Shown here: positions 25,948 through 34,725 of the stretch, in pieces | How the letters are laid out: each line of letters begins with the position of its first letter | Position numbering within the stretch: position 1 is the first letter of the stretch | NCBI RefSeq assembly: GCF_000372965.1 | Contig: NZ_KB890025.1 | Location: forward strand, 355,523 to 419,522 | Direction of reading: 5' to 3' | DNA: 64,000 nt | Source: Hoeflea sp. 108 | GTDB lineage: Bacteria > Pseudomonadota > Alphaproteobacteria > Rhizobiales > Rhizobiaceae | Made by a program: the position numbers and the translations under genes | The notes under the pieces: model-generated | What the model was told of the DNA's origin: nothing | Database searches by the model: none | Seen by the model: only the letters and a program-made list of their open reading frames with translations

Positions 25948-27150
25948 CTAGAGCCCGCTTGCCTTGGTCAGGTTGACACGGAAACGGTCGCGGCGGCGCT
26001 GGTATTTGCGGGTCATTTCGGCGCTGGCGTGGCCGAGCTGTTTCTGTACGTAACGCTCTTCAATCTCGGCCGACGAGGCGAGGCCAGCCCGCAGCGAATG
26101 GCCGGCAAACAGCTTGCCGCGTTCGACCTCCGTGAGGTCGCCGCGCACGCCGGCGGCAAGGGCCGCGCGCTTGACCAGACGGGCGACCTCCTGGTCGTTG
26201 AGCCTGTCGGGGCCGACCTTCTTGCCCTGTCCCGTCACACGGCGGAACAGCGGACCATGGGCGATGCGGGCGAACTCCAACCACGTGCCCAGCGCAATGA
26301 CAGGGCAGGTGGCGTCGGACGAACCGCGGCCGATCTCGACCTCTCGCCAGCCGGTCTTGCCTCTCAAGGTCACCAGCAAGCCCTTGTTGGGAAAGAATTC
26401 TATCCAGCCGCGGCCGTCCTCTGTCTGATCGCGGCCGCAATCGAGGCCGACGATCTCGGAGCGGCGCAGGGCACCTGCGAAGCCGACCAGCAGCATAGCG
26501 CGATCGCGCAGGCCGCGCAGGCTGGCTCGATCCAGCGTTTCCAGCATGGCGATCAGGTCCTCGGGCAGGATCGCTTCCTTCTGCCGGGGCGGCTGGGCAT
26601 GGGCGTTGCGGATGCCGGTCATGACGGTGGCGATGGCGCGATGCTTCCTGTCGAGCGCAAGGCCGCGTTGGGCATAGTTCCAAGTAAGCGATGACAGGCG
26701 GCGTTCGATGGTCGAGACGGCATCCTTGTGGCCCGTGGCCTCTGCGGCGGTGCTTCTGGCACTGGCTGAACCTGATGCACAGGCTGTGATGTAGAGCCCC
26801 ACCAATTCGGGATCAGGCGGCAGCGGGGTAAAACCCTGGCGGTCGAGCCAGTTGCCAAAATGCTTCCAGTCGGCGGCATAGGCGCGGCGGGTGTTTTGCG
26901 AACTCGCCGCCTCGACATAGGCGCGGGCGCGCTCGGCGAGCGCATCGAGCTGAGCCGGAAGCCGGCCGGACGAAGCAGGCCCGACGAGCGGCAGAGCAGG
27001 GGAGGGAGCCACGCCATGCACGGCTTCTGGCTCCGCCACAGCTTCCATGTGCTGCCCCATCGCCATCACGACGTCGATGATATCGGGCAAATCTTCGTCA
27101 GGAGTGCCGTCGGAATCGTGCTTGTCGACCAAAATGGCGTTTCCAGACAT
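25948..27150 (-). CDS. Tyrosine recombinase / site-specific integrase
   Basis: A 400-residue tyrosine recombinase with the full catalytic set: Arg230 (ALRRSEIV), Lys265 (LRGKTGW), His351 and Arg354 (GHSLRAG), His374 (QLGHAS) and Tyr383 (MTRKYQRR). The SAM-like core-binding domain lies at about 75-175 (SQNTRRAYAADWKHFGNWL). The ATG at 27150 follows GAGAGAG. An open frame continues 131 codons upstream but runs through the transposon end repeats, so I do not include it. It lies immediately outside, or at the edge of, the tniABQ element and could resolve plasmid dimers or mobilise an island. The gap 25664-25947 shows nothing I can name. Confidence 0.9.
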   Translation of the reverse strand: MSGNAILVDKHDSDGTPDEDLPDIIDVVMAMGQHMEAVAEPEAVHGVAPSPALPLVGPASSGRLPAQLDALAERARAYVEAASSQNTRRAYAADWKHFGNWLDRQGFTPLPPDPELVGLYITACASGSASARSTAAEATGHKDAVSTIERRLSSLTWNYAQRGLALDRKHRAIATVMTGIRNAHAQPPRQKEAILPEDLIAMLETLDRASLRGLRDRAMLLVGFAGALRRSEIVGLDCGRDQTEDGRGWIEFFPNKGLLVTLRGKTGWREVEIGRGSSDATCPVIALGTWLEFARIAHGPLFRRVTGQGKKVGPDRLNDQEVARLVKRAALAAGVRGDLTEVERGKLFAGHSLRAGLASSAEIEERYVQKQLGHASAEMTRKYQRRRDRFRVNLTKASGL

Positions 27151-27261
27151 GCTCTCTCGTCGAGCGGAGTGCTGCTCAATACGGTTGTCGGATTGCCGGG
27201 TTTCATGAGACTCCGGATTGTTTGTTGTCAATGGTTTGTCCGTGACGCCATTGTGAGACTG

Positions 27262-27314
27262 AATCGGGGTTATTGAGACTGGCGATAAAACTGAGTCGGA
27301 ATTTGTGAGACCAG
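27262..27314 (+). repeat. Transposon left-end repeat, copy A
   Basis: A 53-base segment beginning AATCGGGGTTATTGAGACTG and ending AGACCAG. It matches copy B (27779-27831) at 42 of 53 positions with no gaps. Each copy contains two transposase-binding-like sites (TGAGAC, then TGAGAC or TCAGAC) at the same spacing. Confidence 0.8.
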
Positions 27315-27388
27315 ATTGCAGCCAACCGGCGAAGCTGTCCACGGATCCCGACACCGGGCATGTAAACGTCGTAGAATTGGAGGTCATT

Positions 27389-27709
27389 ATGGCAACTAAA
27401 CCGAGGTTCAAGAGCGATGCCTTCGAGGCTATCCATAGCTCGGCCAACGCAATGTACAAAGTCGGAACGATCGACAAGGCGACGATGCGCAGTTTTGACG
27501 AAAGCTGTCTGACGACGCCGAACCTCGAACCCGATGAGATCAAGACGCTGCGCGAGAGCCACCACGTAAGCCAGCCGGTGTTCGCGCGCTATTTGAACAC
27601 GTCGGAATCGACGGTGCAGAAGTGGGAAACCGGCGCCAAGCGGCCGAGCGGCATGGCCCTGAAGCTGCTGGCCATTGTCCGGAAGCACGGGTTGCAGATC
27701 CTGCAATAG
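27389..27709 (+). CDS. HigA-like antitoxin / XRE helix-turn-helix regulator
   Basis: A 106-residue protein starting MATKPRFKSDAFEAIH, with an ideal GGAGG site 5 bases before the ATG. The N-terminal segment HSSANAMYKVGTIDKATMRSF and the helix-turn-helix HVSQPVFARYLNTSESTVQKW are those of HigA/NadS-type antitoxins of RelE/HigB toxins. No toxin gene precedes or follows it. The 75 bases between repeat copy A and this gene have stops in all useful frames. It lies between two copies of the transposon end, so it is either cargo, a captured orphan antitoxin or a transposon regulator. Confidence 0.8.
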   Translation: MATKPRFKSDAFEAIHSSANAMYKVGTIDKATMRSFDESCLTTPNLEPDEIKTLRESHHVSQPVFARYLNTSESTVQKWETGAKRPSGMALKLLAIVRKHGLQILQ

Positions 27710-27778
27710 GCGCTGGATAGCTTCCGGGTCATGAGCCTTCGGCGGAGCTGCCTTGTCGATGACGTAATTCTGCAATCG

Positions 27779-27831
27779 ATTCGGGGTTATTGAGACTGAC
27801 CTCGAAGGTGAGTCGGCGTTTGTCAGACCAG
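27779..27831 (+). repeat. Transposon left-end repeat, copy B
   Basis: The second copy, 26 bases before tniA (27857), with TGAGAC at 27791-27796 and TCAGAC at 27823-27828. It may be the original inner end of the element, or a second set of transposase sites that also lets TniA control its own promoter. Confidence 0.8.
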
Positions 27832-27856
27832 CTTCGGCCAGACGCGAGGTTGCCCC

Positions 27857-29470
27857 GTGGATCATGACGACGCCGATCCCGAGAGATGGGCCGAAGCCCG
27901 GCGGCGGGCGGAGATCCTGTCGAAAATGCCGTCGCGACCAGGCGACGTGGATGTCGGCGATGCGATGGCTGCGCTCGGGATCAGCCGGGCAACGCTGTTT
28001 CGCTGGCTGAAGCAGTTCCGCAAGGATGACCGCACAAGCGCGCTGTTGCCGCGTCGACGCGGCCCGGATGCGGGCATGCAGCCGCTGGAGCCGACAGTGC
28101 TCGCCATTGTCGAAAAGCATTTCCAGAAACTCTATGCCACTCGGCGAAAGCCCACACGGACGCGCTTTCAGCGCGAGGTGGCGGCGGATTGCCGAATGGC
28201 GGGATTGCAACCGCCCTCCATTCGCCGGCTCGGGCGCTGGCTTGCCATGCATGATCAGGCTGACCTCCTGCGTCGCCGCGAAGGTGCCAAAAGATCCGAG
28301 CCGGTTTTCCTGGCGACGCCGGGCGGACTGGAGGCCACAGCACCGCTCCACATCGTGCAGATCGACCACACCAAGGTCGACGTCACCGTGGTCGATCCGG
28401 TGACGCGGTTGCCGATCGGCAGGCCGACGCTGACGCTGGCCATCGACGTCAACACTCGGATGGTCATGGGGTACTATCTGTCGCTGGAAGCGCCGTCTCT
28501 CACGGTCGTGGCGCTGTGCCTGACCCATACGGTGATGGACAAGACTGGCTGGCTGGCTTCGCGCGGCATCGCGGCCGACTGGGCCGCGCATGGCATTCCC
28601 AGGACCATTCATGTCGACAACGGCGCCGAATTCCATGCGCGGGCCTTCGAGCGCGCCTGCGCCGAGCACCGCATCGACCTAACCTACCGCCCACCCGGCA
28701 CGCCGCGCTTCGGCGGCCATATCGAACGGTTGATCGGCACGATGATGGGGGCGGTGCATCTCATTCCCGGCTCGCATTTCTCCAACATTCGCGAACGCGG
28801 CGATCTCAACCCGGAAGCCGAGGCGGTGATGACGCTGCGCGAACTTGAAACCTACCTCGCGCTGGAAATCGTTGGGTCCTACCATGCACGCATCCACAAG
28901 ACCCTCGATCTGCCGCCGGCAACGGCCTGGCGAACCCGGATCGTCGAGGACACGGTGCGGATGCCGTCCGATCCACGGCAATTCCTGATCGATTTCCTGC
29001 CGTTCGAGGAGCGCACGCTGCAGCGCGACGGGCTGCATCTGTTCCATATCCGCTACTGGTCGGATGAGTTGCGCTGGCTAATGGGCCCAAATCCGCGGCG
29101 ATTGCCCATCAAATATGATCCACGCGACCTGTCTTGCGTGTTCGTGGCGACAGGGGAGGCGTATCTGGATGTGCGGCCAGCCGACCGCACCCGTCCGGCG
29201 ATCGCCTTGTGGGAGCACCAGGCGGCGCGTCGTGCGTTGCGGGCAGAAGGGCGCAAGGCCCTCGACGAGGATCTCATTTTTTCTACGATCCTCGCCCAGC
29301 GCGCTCTGGTCGACGAAGCGACGCGCACGACCAAGGCGATGCGAAGGGATCTTGCACGGCGCGAGCACCTTACCGCGACGATGATCGACATCACGCCGGA
29401 GATCGCCCCGATCGGCGACGACAGACCCCTGCAGCTACCCTATTTCGCGGTGGAGGAATGGGATGACTGA
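27857..29470 (+). CDS. tniA: Transposase TniA (DDE, Mu/TnsB type)
   Basis: A 537-residue transposase. An N-terminal helix-turn-helix (about 33-55, AMAALGISRATLFRWLKQF) precedes the rve/DDE core with Asp170 (VQIDHTKVDV), Asp254 (IHVDNGAEF) and Glu290 (GGHIERLIG), giving DD35E spacing. A Mu-type C-terminal beta-barrel domain follows (about 400-470). The frame is also open before the GTG/ATG region; the ATG at 27857 is used. It overlaps tniB by 8 bases. All catalytic residues are present, so it may be active. Confidence 0.92.
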   Translation: MDHDDADPERWAEARRRAEILSKMPSRPGDVDVGDAMAALGISRATLFRWLKQFRKDDRTSALLPRRRGPDAGMQPLEPTVLAIVEKHFQKLYATRRKPTRTRFQREVAADCRMAGLQPPSIRRLGRWLAMHDQADLLRRREGAKRSEPVFLATPGGLEATAPLHIVQIDHTKVDVTVVDPVTRLPIGRPTLTLAIDVNTRMVMGYYLSLEAPSLTVVALCLTHTVMDKTGWLASRGIAADWAAHGIPRTIHVDNGAEFHARAFERACAEHRIDLTYRPPGTPRFGGHIERLIGTMMGAVHLIPGSHFSNIRERGDLNPEAEAVMTLRELETYLALEIVGSYHARIHKTLDLPPATAWRTRIVEDTVRMPSDPRQFLIDFLPFEERTLQRDGLHLFHIRYWSDELRWLMGPNPRRLPIKYDPRDLSCVFVATGEAYLDVRPADRTRPAIALWEHQAARRALRAEGRKALDEDLIFSTILAQRALVDEATRTTKAMRRDLARREHLTATMIDITPEIAPIGDDRPLQLPYFAVEEWDD

Positions 29471-30344
29471 GGATTTCGAGCATCTGTTTCCCGCCAGCCG
29501 ACAGGTCGCCGCGCTCAGCGCAGAGGAACGCATCCGCAGGATCCGCGCCGACCGCTGGATCAACTATCCGCGCGCCGAACAGGCGCTGCAAAAACTCGAG
29601 GAGCTGATCGTCTTCCCGCAGCGCGCCCGCATGCCTAATCTGCTCATTGTCGGCGCCAGCGGCATGGGCAAGACCATGATCGTGGAAAAGTTCTCGCGAG
29701 ATCATCCCTCCAGTTTCGACGCGGTGACCGGATGCATGCACATGCCGGTGATCGTCGTGCAGATGGTGTCGGGGCCCGACGAGGCGCGGTTCTACAAGCG
29801 GTTGCTGGCGGCGATCGGCGCGCCCGAACCGCCGCGCGCAACGCTGTCAGTCCTGGAAAACCTGACCTTGCGCCTGCTTTCAGAAATCCGCCCCGGGCTG
29901 CTGGTCATCGACGAGGTGCACAGCCTGCAGGCCGGCTCGGTGCGCGAGCAGACGCGGTTTTTGAACATGCTGCGCTTTCTCGGCAACGAGCTCAGGATTT
30001 CGCTCGTCTGCGTCGGCACCCAGCAGGCGCGCAACGCGCTGCGCACCGACGATCAGCTGGTGCGCCGTTTCGAAGCCTTCGCGCTGCCGCCCTGGCAGAA
30101 CGACGCGGATTTTGGCGGCCTGATCGGCAGCCTGCAGCGTACCTTGCCGCTGCGCCGGCCGAGCGAGATTTCTGAGCCGATGCTGAAGCGCTTGGTCGAG
30201 ACGACCGGCGGCATCACCGCCGGGATCTTCTCGCTGATGGGCATGCTCGCCGCTGCCGCGATCGAAAGCGGCGAAGAGCGGATCGTCGCCCATGATGTCG
30301 CCGACAAGCGCAACATTCTTGCACTGCTGGGAGAACCGGTGTGA
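29463..30344 (+). CDS. tniB: Transposition ATPase TniB
   Basis: A 293-residue AAA ATPase with Walker A GASGMGKT (64-71), Walker B LLVIDE (146-151) and sensor region SLVCVGTQQA. It is related to TnsC and MuB and selects target DNA for TniA. It overlaps tniA by 8 bases and tniQ by 4. Confidence 0.92.
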   Translation: MTEDFEHLFPASRQVAALSAEERIRRIRADRWINYPRAEQALQKLEELIVFPQRARMPNLLIVGASGMGKTMIVEKFSRDHPSSFDAVTGCMHMPVIVVQMVSGPDEARFYKRLLAAIGAPEPPRATLSVLENLTLRLLSEIRPGLLVIDEVHSLQAGSVREQTRFLNMLRFLGNELRISLVCVGTQQARNALRTDDQLVRRFEAFALPPWQNDADFGGLIGSLQRTLPLRRPSEISEPMLKRLVETTGGITAGIFSLMGMLAAAAIESGEERIVAHDVADKRNILALLGEPV

Positions 30345-31369
30345 TCACCGCGCCGACATTGACGCGGTTGCCGGTCGTGCCGAGGCCGGAAAAGGACGAA
30401 CGGTTGTCCTCGTGGATGCATCGGCTGGCGCGTCTCTACGCCATGCCGATCGACGCGTTTTTGGAGCACTGCGGCTTGAGCGGCCGCAGGATCGGCGAGC
30501 TGGAATGGCGGCTTGGGGCAGGGGAGGGGGCTTTGCTGGCCCGCCGCACCGGCATCAGTCTGGATGCCTTGCGGGCACTGACCTTTGCCGGGATCGGACC
30601 GCATGCACGGCTGATGATCGCGACCAGCAATCGCTATGTCTGCCCGCACTGTCGTGCGGGCGTTAACCGAAAGACGGCCGCGCTCCCCTGGAATTTGTGG
30701 TGCGGCGAGCATCAAATGCGGTTTCGCTTCAAGGGAGGCGGAAGTCTGCAGACCCTGATGTCAAAACCGCAATTGATGGCTCTCGACCGCTACGCGCGCG
30801 CCAGTGCGCTGCGGATGGCGGACTGGACACGGGGGAGGGATGAGGGAGCCCCGTCAATCGAGGCGCTGCTGGATTTCCTGACGACGCGGCATCGCAAACC
30901 TTCGCCGCCGTCGCTCGATGAACAGCCCGTTCTTTCGCTGGAGGCACGTCGGGCCAATCACGCGTTTCTGACGCGTCCGATCGCGCGCCAGGCGCTTCTG
31001 GTCATCGTGCCGGAGTATGATCGCGTTGCACCCATCCTGGCCAAGCCGGTTCCGCGTGGCCTGTTCGCGCTGGCGCACGGCTCTCTCCTGCAGAACTATG
31101 CGCTTGCCGTCGGCTTGGGGCGACTGTCCGCCGATCCGGCTGGTTACGCGGCAGCGGTGTTGCTGGCGAGCGACCCGGAAGGCGAGGAACGGTTGCGCGA
31201 AACATTGCGGGCGTGGCCGCTGAAGTTGCGCCGGCGTATCTACGGACGGTTCAGGCGGCTTCGCGACGCTCAGAATGACGCGCATCGCGACCCTTTTGCC
31301 GGAAAGAGGCGGCCAGTCTCACAATTCCGATTCACCCAGTCTCATAATCATGCTCGGGGAATCTCATAA
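30341..31369 (+). CDS. tniQ: TniQ-family transposition protein
   Basis: A 342-residue protein with the TniQ N-terminal motif RPEKDERLSSWMHRLARLY and a zinc-finger-like set, CPHC near residue 106 and CGEH near 128. It is the third gene of the tni operon and overlaps tniB by ATGA. TniQ proteins direct target-site choice. Its C-terminus runs into the right-end repeats, and the last 20 codons contain the TGAGAC sites on the opposite strand. No CRISPR array or Cas gene is nearby, so there is no sign of RNA-guided transposition. Confidence 0.9.
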   Translation: MITAPTLTRLPVVPRPEKDERLSSWMHRLARLYAMPIDAFLEHCGLSGRRIGELEWRLGAGEGALLARRTGISLDALRALTFAGIGPHARLMIATSNRYVCPHCRAGVNRKTAALPWNLWCGEHQMRFRFKGGGSLQTLMSKPQLMALDRYARASALRMADWTRGRDEGAPSIEALLDFLTTRHRKPSPPSLDEQPVLSLEARRANHAFLTRPIARQALLVIVPEYDRVAPILAKPVPRGLFALAHGSLLQNYALAVGLGRLSADPAGYAAAVLLASDPEGEERLRETLRAWPLKLRRRIYGRFRRLRDAQNDAHRDPFAGKRRPVSQFRFTQSHNHARGIS

Positions 31370-31439
31370 TCATGCGCGAGAGTCCCGCCCAGGCCCTTGA
31401 GTCTCATCAATTCTGCTCATCCGACAATTCTGCTCGACA
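31316..31439. repeat. Transposon right-end repeat cluster
   Basis: Inverted relative to the left end. GTCTCA occurs at 31316-31321, 31339-31344 and 31401-31406, with a variant ATCTCA at 31361-31366. Two AATTCTGCTC repeats lie 17 bases apart at 31409-31418 and 31426-31435, then CGACA at 31435-31439. These match the arrays of transposase sites at Tn402-like ends. Confidence 0.7.
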
Positions 31440-32144
31440 TTAGAGGCCATTTCGGCAGCAGATCACTTTATGAACGATAATGCAAGATTATCAGTCATTA
31501 TAGCCGGCCGACATAGCGTGCGGTTAAGTGCGACAGAATGTGCTAAACCGCACGCATGGTTTCACTCTGTCTGCCTGAATTTTTGCAGAAACTCTTGGCG
31601 CACCAGCGGTAAGTGTTCCGGGCGCTCTTTGGAACTGCAATGGAAGCCAACGATCTCGCCTTGGATCGCCTGTGTCATGCCTGTGAAGTATCGATTCTTA
31701 AAGGCGCTGGGGGCTACGACGCTGCCCTCGAATAGCCTCCATAGTCCATGATCTGCTGAAGCAAGGGCCACCGGCCGACTGAGCAGCTATCGCTTCCGTA
31801 GCCCTGCCGCCACAAGCAGATGGTTACGCTAGCGCATCAAGCGCGGCTTGTCCCATCCTGACGCTGGCGAGCCTGGCGATGATCTGCGCTGGTGTTCTGC
31901 TTATCTCCGGAGACAATCTGAAGTTGGTCTGTGAGTTCTGAATGTCTTGCCAAATTTGCAGGCTCCAATGCCAATTGTTGGACTGGCGTTGCGCTGGCAG
32001 TGCTTCTGAACAATGAAATAAATCTTACGGTAAGAACTGAGGGAAGCTTCGGACATACTTGGCCAGAAAGGTCAACTGCCCGCGTTTTTCGTTGCGCCCA
32101 TTGACAGCCCGCATCGCTCATGTACTCTCTAATAACAGCTTAAG
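31440..32144. other. Non-coding or degraded stretch between transposon and peptide operon
   Basis: No gene here is convincing. Small open frames on both strands lack ribosome binding sites. One hairpin is clear: GCGTGCGGTT (31516-31525) pairs with AACCGCACGC (31546-31555). On the minus strand a frame ending LASVRMGQAALDALA at about 31827 looks protein-like but is closed by a stop 67 codons upstream and has no start, so it may be a remnant. GC content is visibly lower than in the neighbours. Confidence 0.4.
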
Positions 32145-32160
32145 TTCCATTAATATGGAA
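32145..32160. promoter_or_regulatory. Candidate IclR operator, copy 1
   Basis: TTCCATTAATATGGAA has perfect TTCCAT/ATGGAA arms around TAAT. It is 20 bases before the substrate-binding-protein start. It matches 13 of 16 positions of TTACATTATTATGGCA at 38185-38200, in the promoter gap of the local IclR regulator. A palindrome of this size suits an IclR-family dimer. Confidence 0.6.
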
Positions 32161-32179
32161 TACGTAGGGAGGACGTTCG

Positions 32180-33706
32180 ATGAAGCTGAAACTTGCATCC
32201 TTGGCTGCCACGCTTTTGCTGGCCTCGCCGGGCTATCTGATGGCTCAGGAAAAGGGTGGCGTGATCAACGTCGCCACCATCGGTGAGCCGCCGACCCTTG
32301 ACCCGATGACGTCGACTGCCGACCTGGTTGGCATCGTCACGCAGCACATGTTCGAGACGCTTTATACTTTCGACAAGAAGTGGACCGTGACGCCGCTTCT
32401 GGCCGAGGCGCTGCCGGAGGTCGCCGCCGACGGCAAGACCATGACCATCAAGCTGCGCCAGGGCATCAAGTTCCATGACGGCACCGACATGGATTCGGCC
32501 GACGTCGTTGCCTCACTGAACCGCTGGGTCAAGCTCGCCTCGCGCGGCAAGCAGGCCGGCAATTTCATTGCCTCGATCACGGCCACCGATCCGTCGACCG
32601 TGACCATCGCGCTCAAGCAGCCCTATGCGCCTCTGGCCTCGCTGCTCGCCTTCAACAACTCGGCGGCCATCGTCATCCCGTCCGAGAAGCAGGCCGACAC
32701 GATGGCCGAGTTCGTCGGCACCGGTCCTTACATGCTGAAGGAGCGCAAGGCCGACCAGTATATCCAGCTCGTGCGCTACGATGGCTACAAGGCGCGTTCG
32801 GAGGCCAGTGACGGTTATGGCGGCGCGCGCCATGCCTATCTCGACGAAATCCGCTTCGTTCCGGTGCCGGACGCCAACACCCGCGTCGAGTCCGCCGTTT
32901 CGGGTCAGTACGACTATGTCGACGCCTTGCCGGTGGAATCATTCGACAAGCTGAAGGGCGCATCCGCGACGCAGCCGTTGCTGCTCAGGCCGTTCGGTTA
33001 TCCGGTGTTCGTGTTCAACACTGCCGAAGGCTCGGCGAAGAATGTCGAGGTGCGCAAGGCGATCCGCCAGGCGCTCAGCATGGAAGACATGTTGGCGGCT
33101 GCCTTCGGCAGCACCGACTTCTATGCGCTCGAGGGCAACATTTATCCGTCGACCTTCGCCTGGAGCACCGACGCCGGCGTCGAGGGCAATTACAATGTCG
33201 CCAATCCGGAAGGCGCCAAGGCTGCAGCAGCGGCTGCGGGCTATAAGGGTGAGCCGGTTCGCATCCTGACCAGCCGCCAGTACGAGTTCCACTACAAGAT
33301 GGCGCAGGTCGCCGCCGAGTATCTCAAGCTGGCCGGCTTCAATGTCGACCTGCAGGTGGTGGACTGGGCGACGCTGACCCAGCGCCGCGCCGAGAAGGGC
33401 CTGTGGGACATCTACATCACCCACAGCCCGTTTCTGCCGGAACCGGCGCTGATCGGTTCGCTGTCGACCACCGCGCCGGGTTGGTGGGACACACCGGAGC
33501 GCAAGGCTGCGGTCGATTCTTTCACGGCCGAGGTCGACCCCGCCAAGCGCGTGGCGCTTTGGGCTGACGTGCAGAAGGTCATCTACGGCGACGTCCCCTT
33601 CATCAAGATCGGCAACTTCAACGCCGTCGGCTCGATCTCCAACAAGCTCGAAGGCGTGGATCCCGCTCCGTGGCCTTACTTCTGGAATGCTTCGATCAAG
33701 AAGTAA
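32180..33706 (+). CDS. Dipeptide/oligopeptide-type ABC transporter substrate-binding protein
   Basis: A 508-residue periplasmic protein of the SBP_bac_5 family. The signal peptide MKLKLASLAATLLLASPG ends near LMAQEKGG. Family motifs are PPTLDPMTSTADL, a GIKFHDGTDMDSADVVASLNR-like segment and TGPYMLKE. A GGGAGGACG site precedes the ATG. It opens the operon with dppB, dppC, an amidohydrolase and a RidA gene, so its ligand is probably a peptide-like or N-acylated amine compound. Confidence 0.9.
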   Translation: MKLKLASLAATLLLASPGYLMAQEKGGVINVATIGEPPTLDPMTSTADLVGIVTQHMFETLYTFDKKWTVTPLLAEALPEVAADGKTMTIKLRQGIKFHDGTDMDSADVVASLNRWVKLASRGKQAGNFIASITATDPSTVTIALKQPYAPLASLLAFNNSAAIVIPSEKQADTMAEFVGTGPYMLKERKADQYIQLVRYDGYKARSEASDGYGGARHAYLDEIRFVPVPDANTRVESAVSGQYDYVDALPVESFDKLKGASATQPLLLRPFGYPVFVFNTAEGSAKNVEVRKAIRQALSMEDMLAAAFGSTDFYALEGNIYPSTFAWSTDAGVEGNYNVANPEGAKAAAAAAGYKGEPVRILTSRQYEFHYKMAQVAAEYLKLAGFNVDLQVVDWATLTQRRAEKGLWDIYITHSPFLPEPALIGSLSTTAPGWWDTPERKAAVDSFTAEVDPAKRVALWADVQKVIYGDVPFIKIGNFNAVGSISNKLEGVDPAPWPYFWNASIKK

Positions 33707-33783
33707 GACGCTGAGCATTGCGGGCGCCGGTCAGGCTGGCGTCCGCTCATCGCCGCGCCTGACGCGTGGATACGGGAACCGCC

Positions 33784-34725
33784 ATGATACGCTATATCCT
33801 TCAGCGCATCGCCGGAATGATTGTCGTGATGTTCATCGTCGTGACCGTCGTTTTCGTGATCGTGCGCGTCACGCCAGGCGACCCCGCCGCCGTCATGCTG
33901 GGGCCCGATGCCACGCCTGAGGACATAGCGGACCTCAGAACGCGCCTCGGCCTCGATAAGTCGATTTTCGTCCAGTATTTTCTCTATATCGGCCAATTGC
34001 TGAAGGGCGATCTCGGTCACTCGATCTTCCTCAACATGCCGGTTTCGGCAGCCTTGATGGAAAGGGCGGAGCCGACCTTCTTCCTCACCGTCTTTTCGCT
34101 GTTCGTCGCCTGCGTTATCGCCCTGCCCGTCGGCATCTATGCTGCCTATCGGCGCGGGTCGTTCATCGACCAGGCATCGACGCTGCTTGCCATGCTGGCC
34201 GCCAGCATCCCGAGCTTCTGGCTGGGGCTGATCCTGATGCAGGTATTCGCGGTACGGCAGCAGTGGTTCCCCGTGTCAGGTTATGGCGGGCCGGATGCGG
34301 CGTTCCTCGACAGGATGTACCATCTCACCTTGCCGGCCGCCGCACTCGGTCTGGTGTCGTCGGCGCTGATCCTGCGCTTCACCCGCGCTTCGATGCTGGA
34401 TGTCCTCGGTGACGACTACATTCGTACCGCGCGCGCCAAGGGCGTGGTCGAGCGGCGGGTGGTGCTGAAGCACGCGCTCAAGAACGCGCTGATCCCGATC
34501 CTGACGGTGATCGGCCTGACGGCCGCCGTGCTGATCTCGGGCGCGGTCGTCACCGAAACGGTCTTCGGCCTGCCCGGCGTCGGCAACCTGGTGGTCTCGG
34601 CGGTGCTGAGGCGCGACTACCCTGTCATCCAGGGCGCGCTGCTGGTCATCGCCGGCCTCTATGTCCTCATCAACTTCGCCATCGACATGCTCTATCTGCT
34701 GGTCGATCCAAGGGTGCGCTACTGA
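33784..34725 (+). CDS. dppB: Dipeptide-type ABC permease (DppB-like)
   Basis: A 313-residue inner-membrane permease with about six membrane segments. It begins MIRYILQRIAGMIVVMF, the standard DppB start. The coupling loop YIRTARAKGVVERRVVLKHA is conserved. The ATG at 33784 is preferred to a GTG 18 bases earlier. It overlaps dppC by one base (TGATG). Confidence 0.92.
   Translation: MIRYILQRIAGMIVVMFIVVTVVFVIVRVTPGDPAAVMLGPDATPEDIADLRTRLGLDKSIFVQYFLYIGQLLKGDLGHSIFLNMPVSAALMERAEPTFFLTVFSLFVACVIALPVGIYAAYRRGSFIDQASTLLAMLAASIPSFWLGLILMQVFAVRQQWFPVSGYGGPDAAFLDRMYHLTLPAAALGLVSSALILRFTRASMLDVLGDDYIRTARAKGVVERRVVLKHALKNALIPILTVIGLTAAVLISGAVVTETVFGLPGVGNLVVSAVLRRDYPVIQGALLVIAGLYVLINFAIDMLYLLVDPRVRY

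Larger units (their letters stand above)
27173..31439 (+). mobile_element. Tn402/Tn5053-like transposon (tniA-tniB-tniQ) with a HigA-like cargo gene
   Basis: Three overlapping genes for a DD35E transposase, an AAA regulator and a TniQ protein are flanked by clusters of a TGAGAC-containing repeat pointing inward. Sites lie at 27206, 27254, 27274 and 27306 on the left and at 31316, 31339, 31361 and 31401 on the right. The right terminus is probably 31439, where the inward sequence starts TGTCGAGCAGAATT, and TGTC is the usual Tn402-type end. The left terminus is placed between about 27160 and 27190. TTGTCGGAT followed 11 bases later by ATGAGACTC is shared by both ends with equal spacing. No target duplication was found, so the left border is approximate. 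Confidence 0.75.

Noticed and set aside
27305..27388. Possible HigB-like toxin before the HigA-like gene
   Set aside because: The 75 bases after the repeat are too short and have stops; no toxin sequence could be recognised.
27151..27543. 131-codon N-terminal extension of the tyrosine recombinase
   Set aside because: It reads through the transposon end repeats. The ATG at 27150 has a ribosome binding site and gives a normal-length integrase.
27203..28669. 488-codon open frame on the minus strand
   Set aside because: Antisense to tniA. Its repeated segment simply reflects the two copies of the transposon end.
27160..31445. Target-site duplication of the transposon
   Set aside because: The bases after 31439 (TTAGA) were compared with those before several possible left borders, and no 5-base match was found.
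31562..31771. Short minus-strand frame of 69 codons after the transposon
   Set aside because: No ribosome binding site and no family features; a degraded remnant cannot be excluded.
30341..32180. Possible CRISPR-associated (CAST-like) transposition because of TniQ
   Set aside because: No Cas genes, repeat-spacer array or guide-like repeats occur near the tni genes. TniABQ is the ordinary Tn402-type set.
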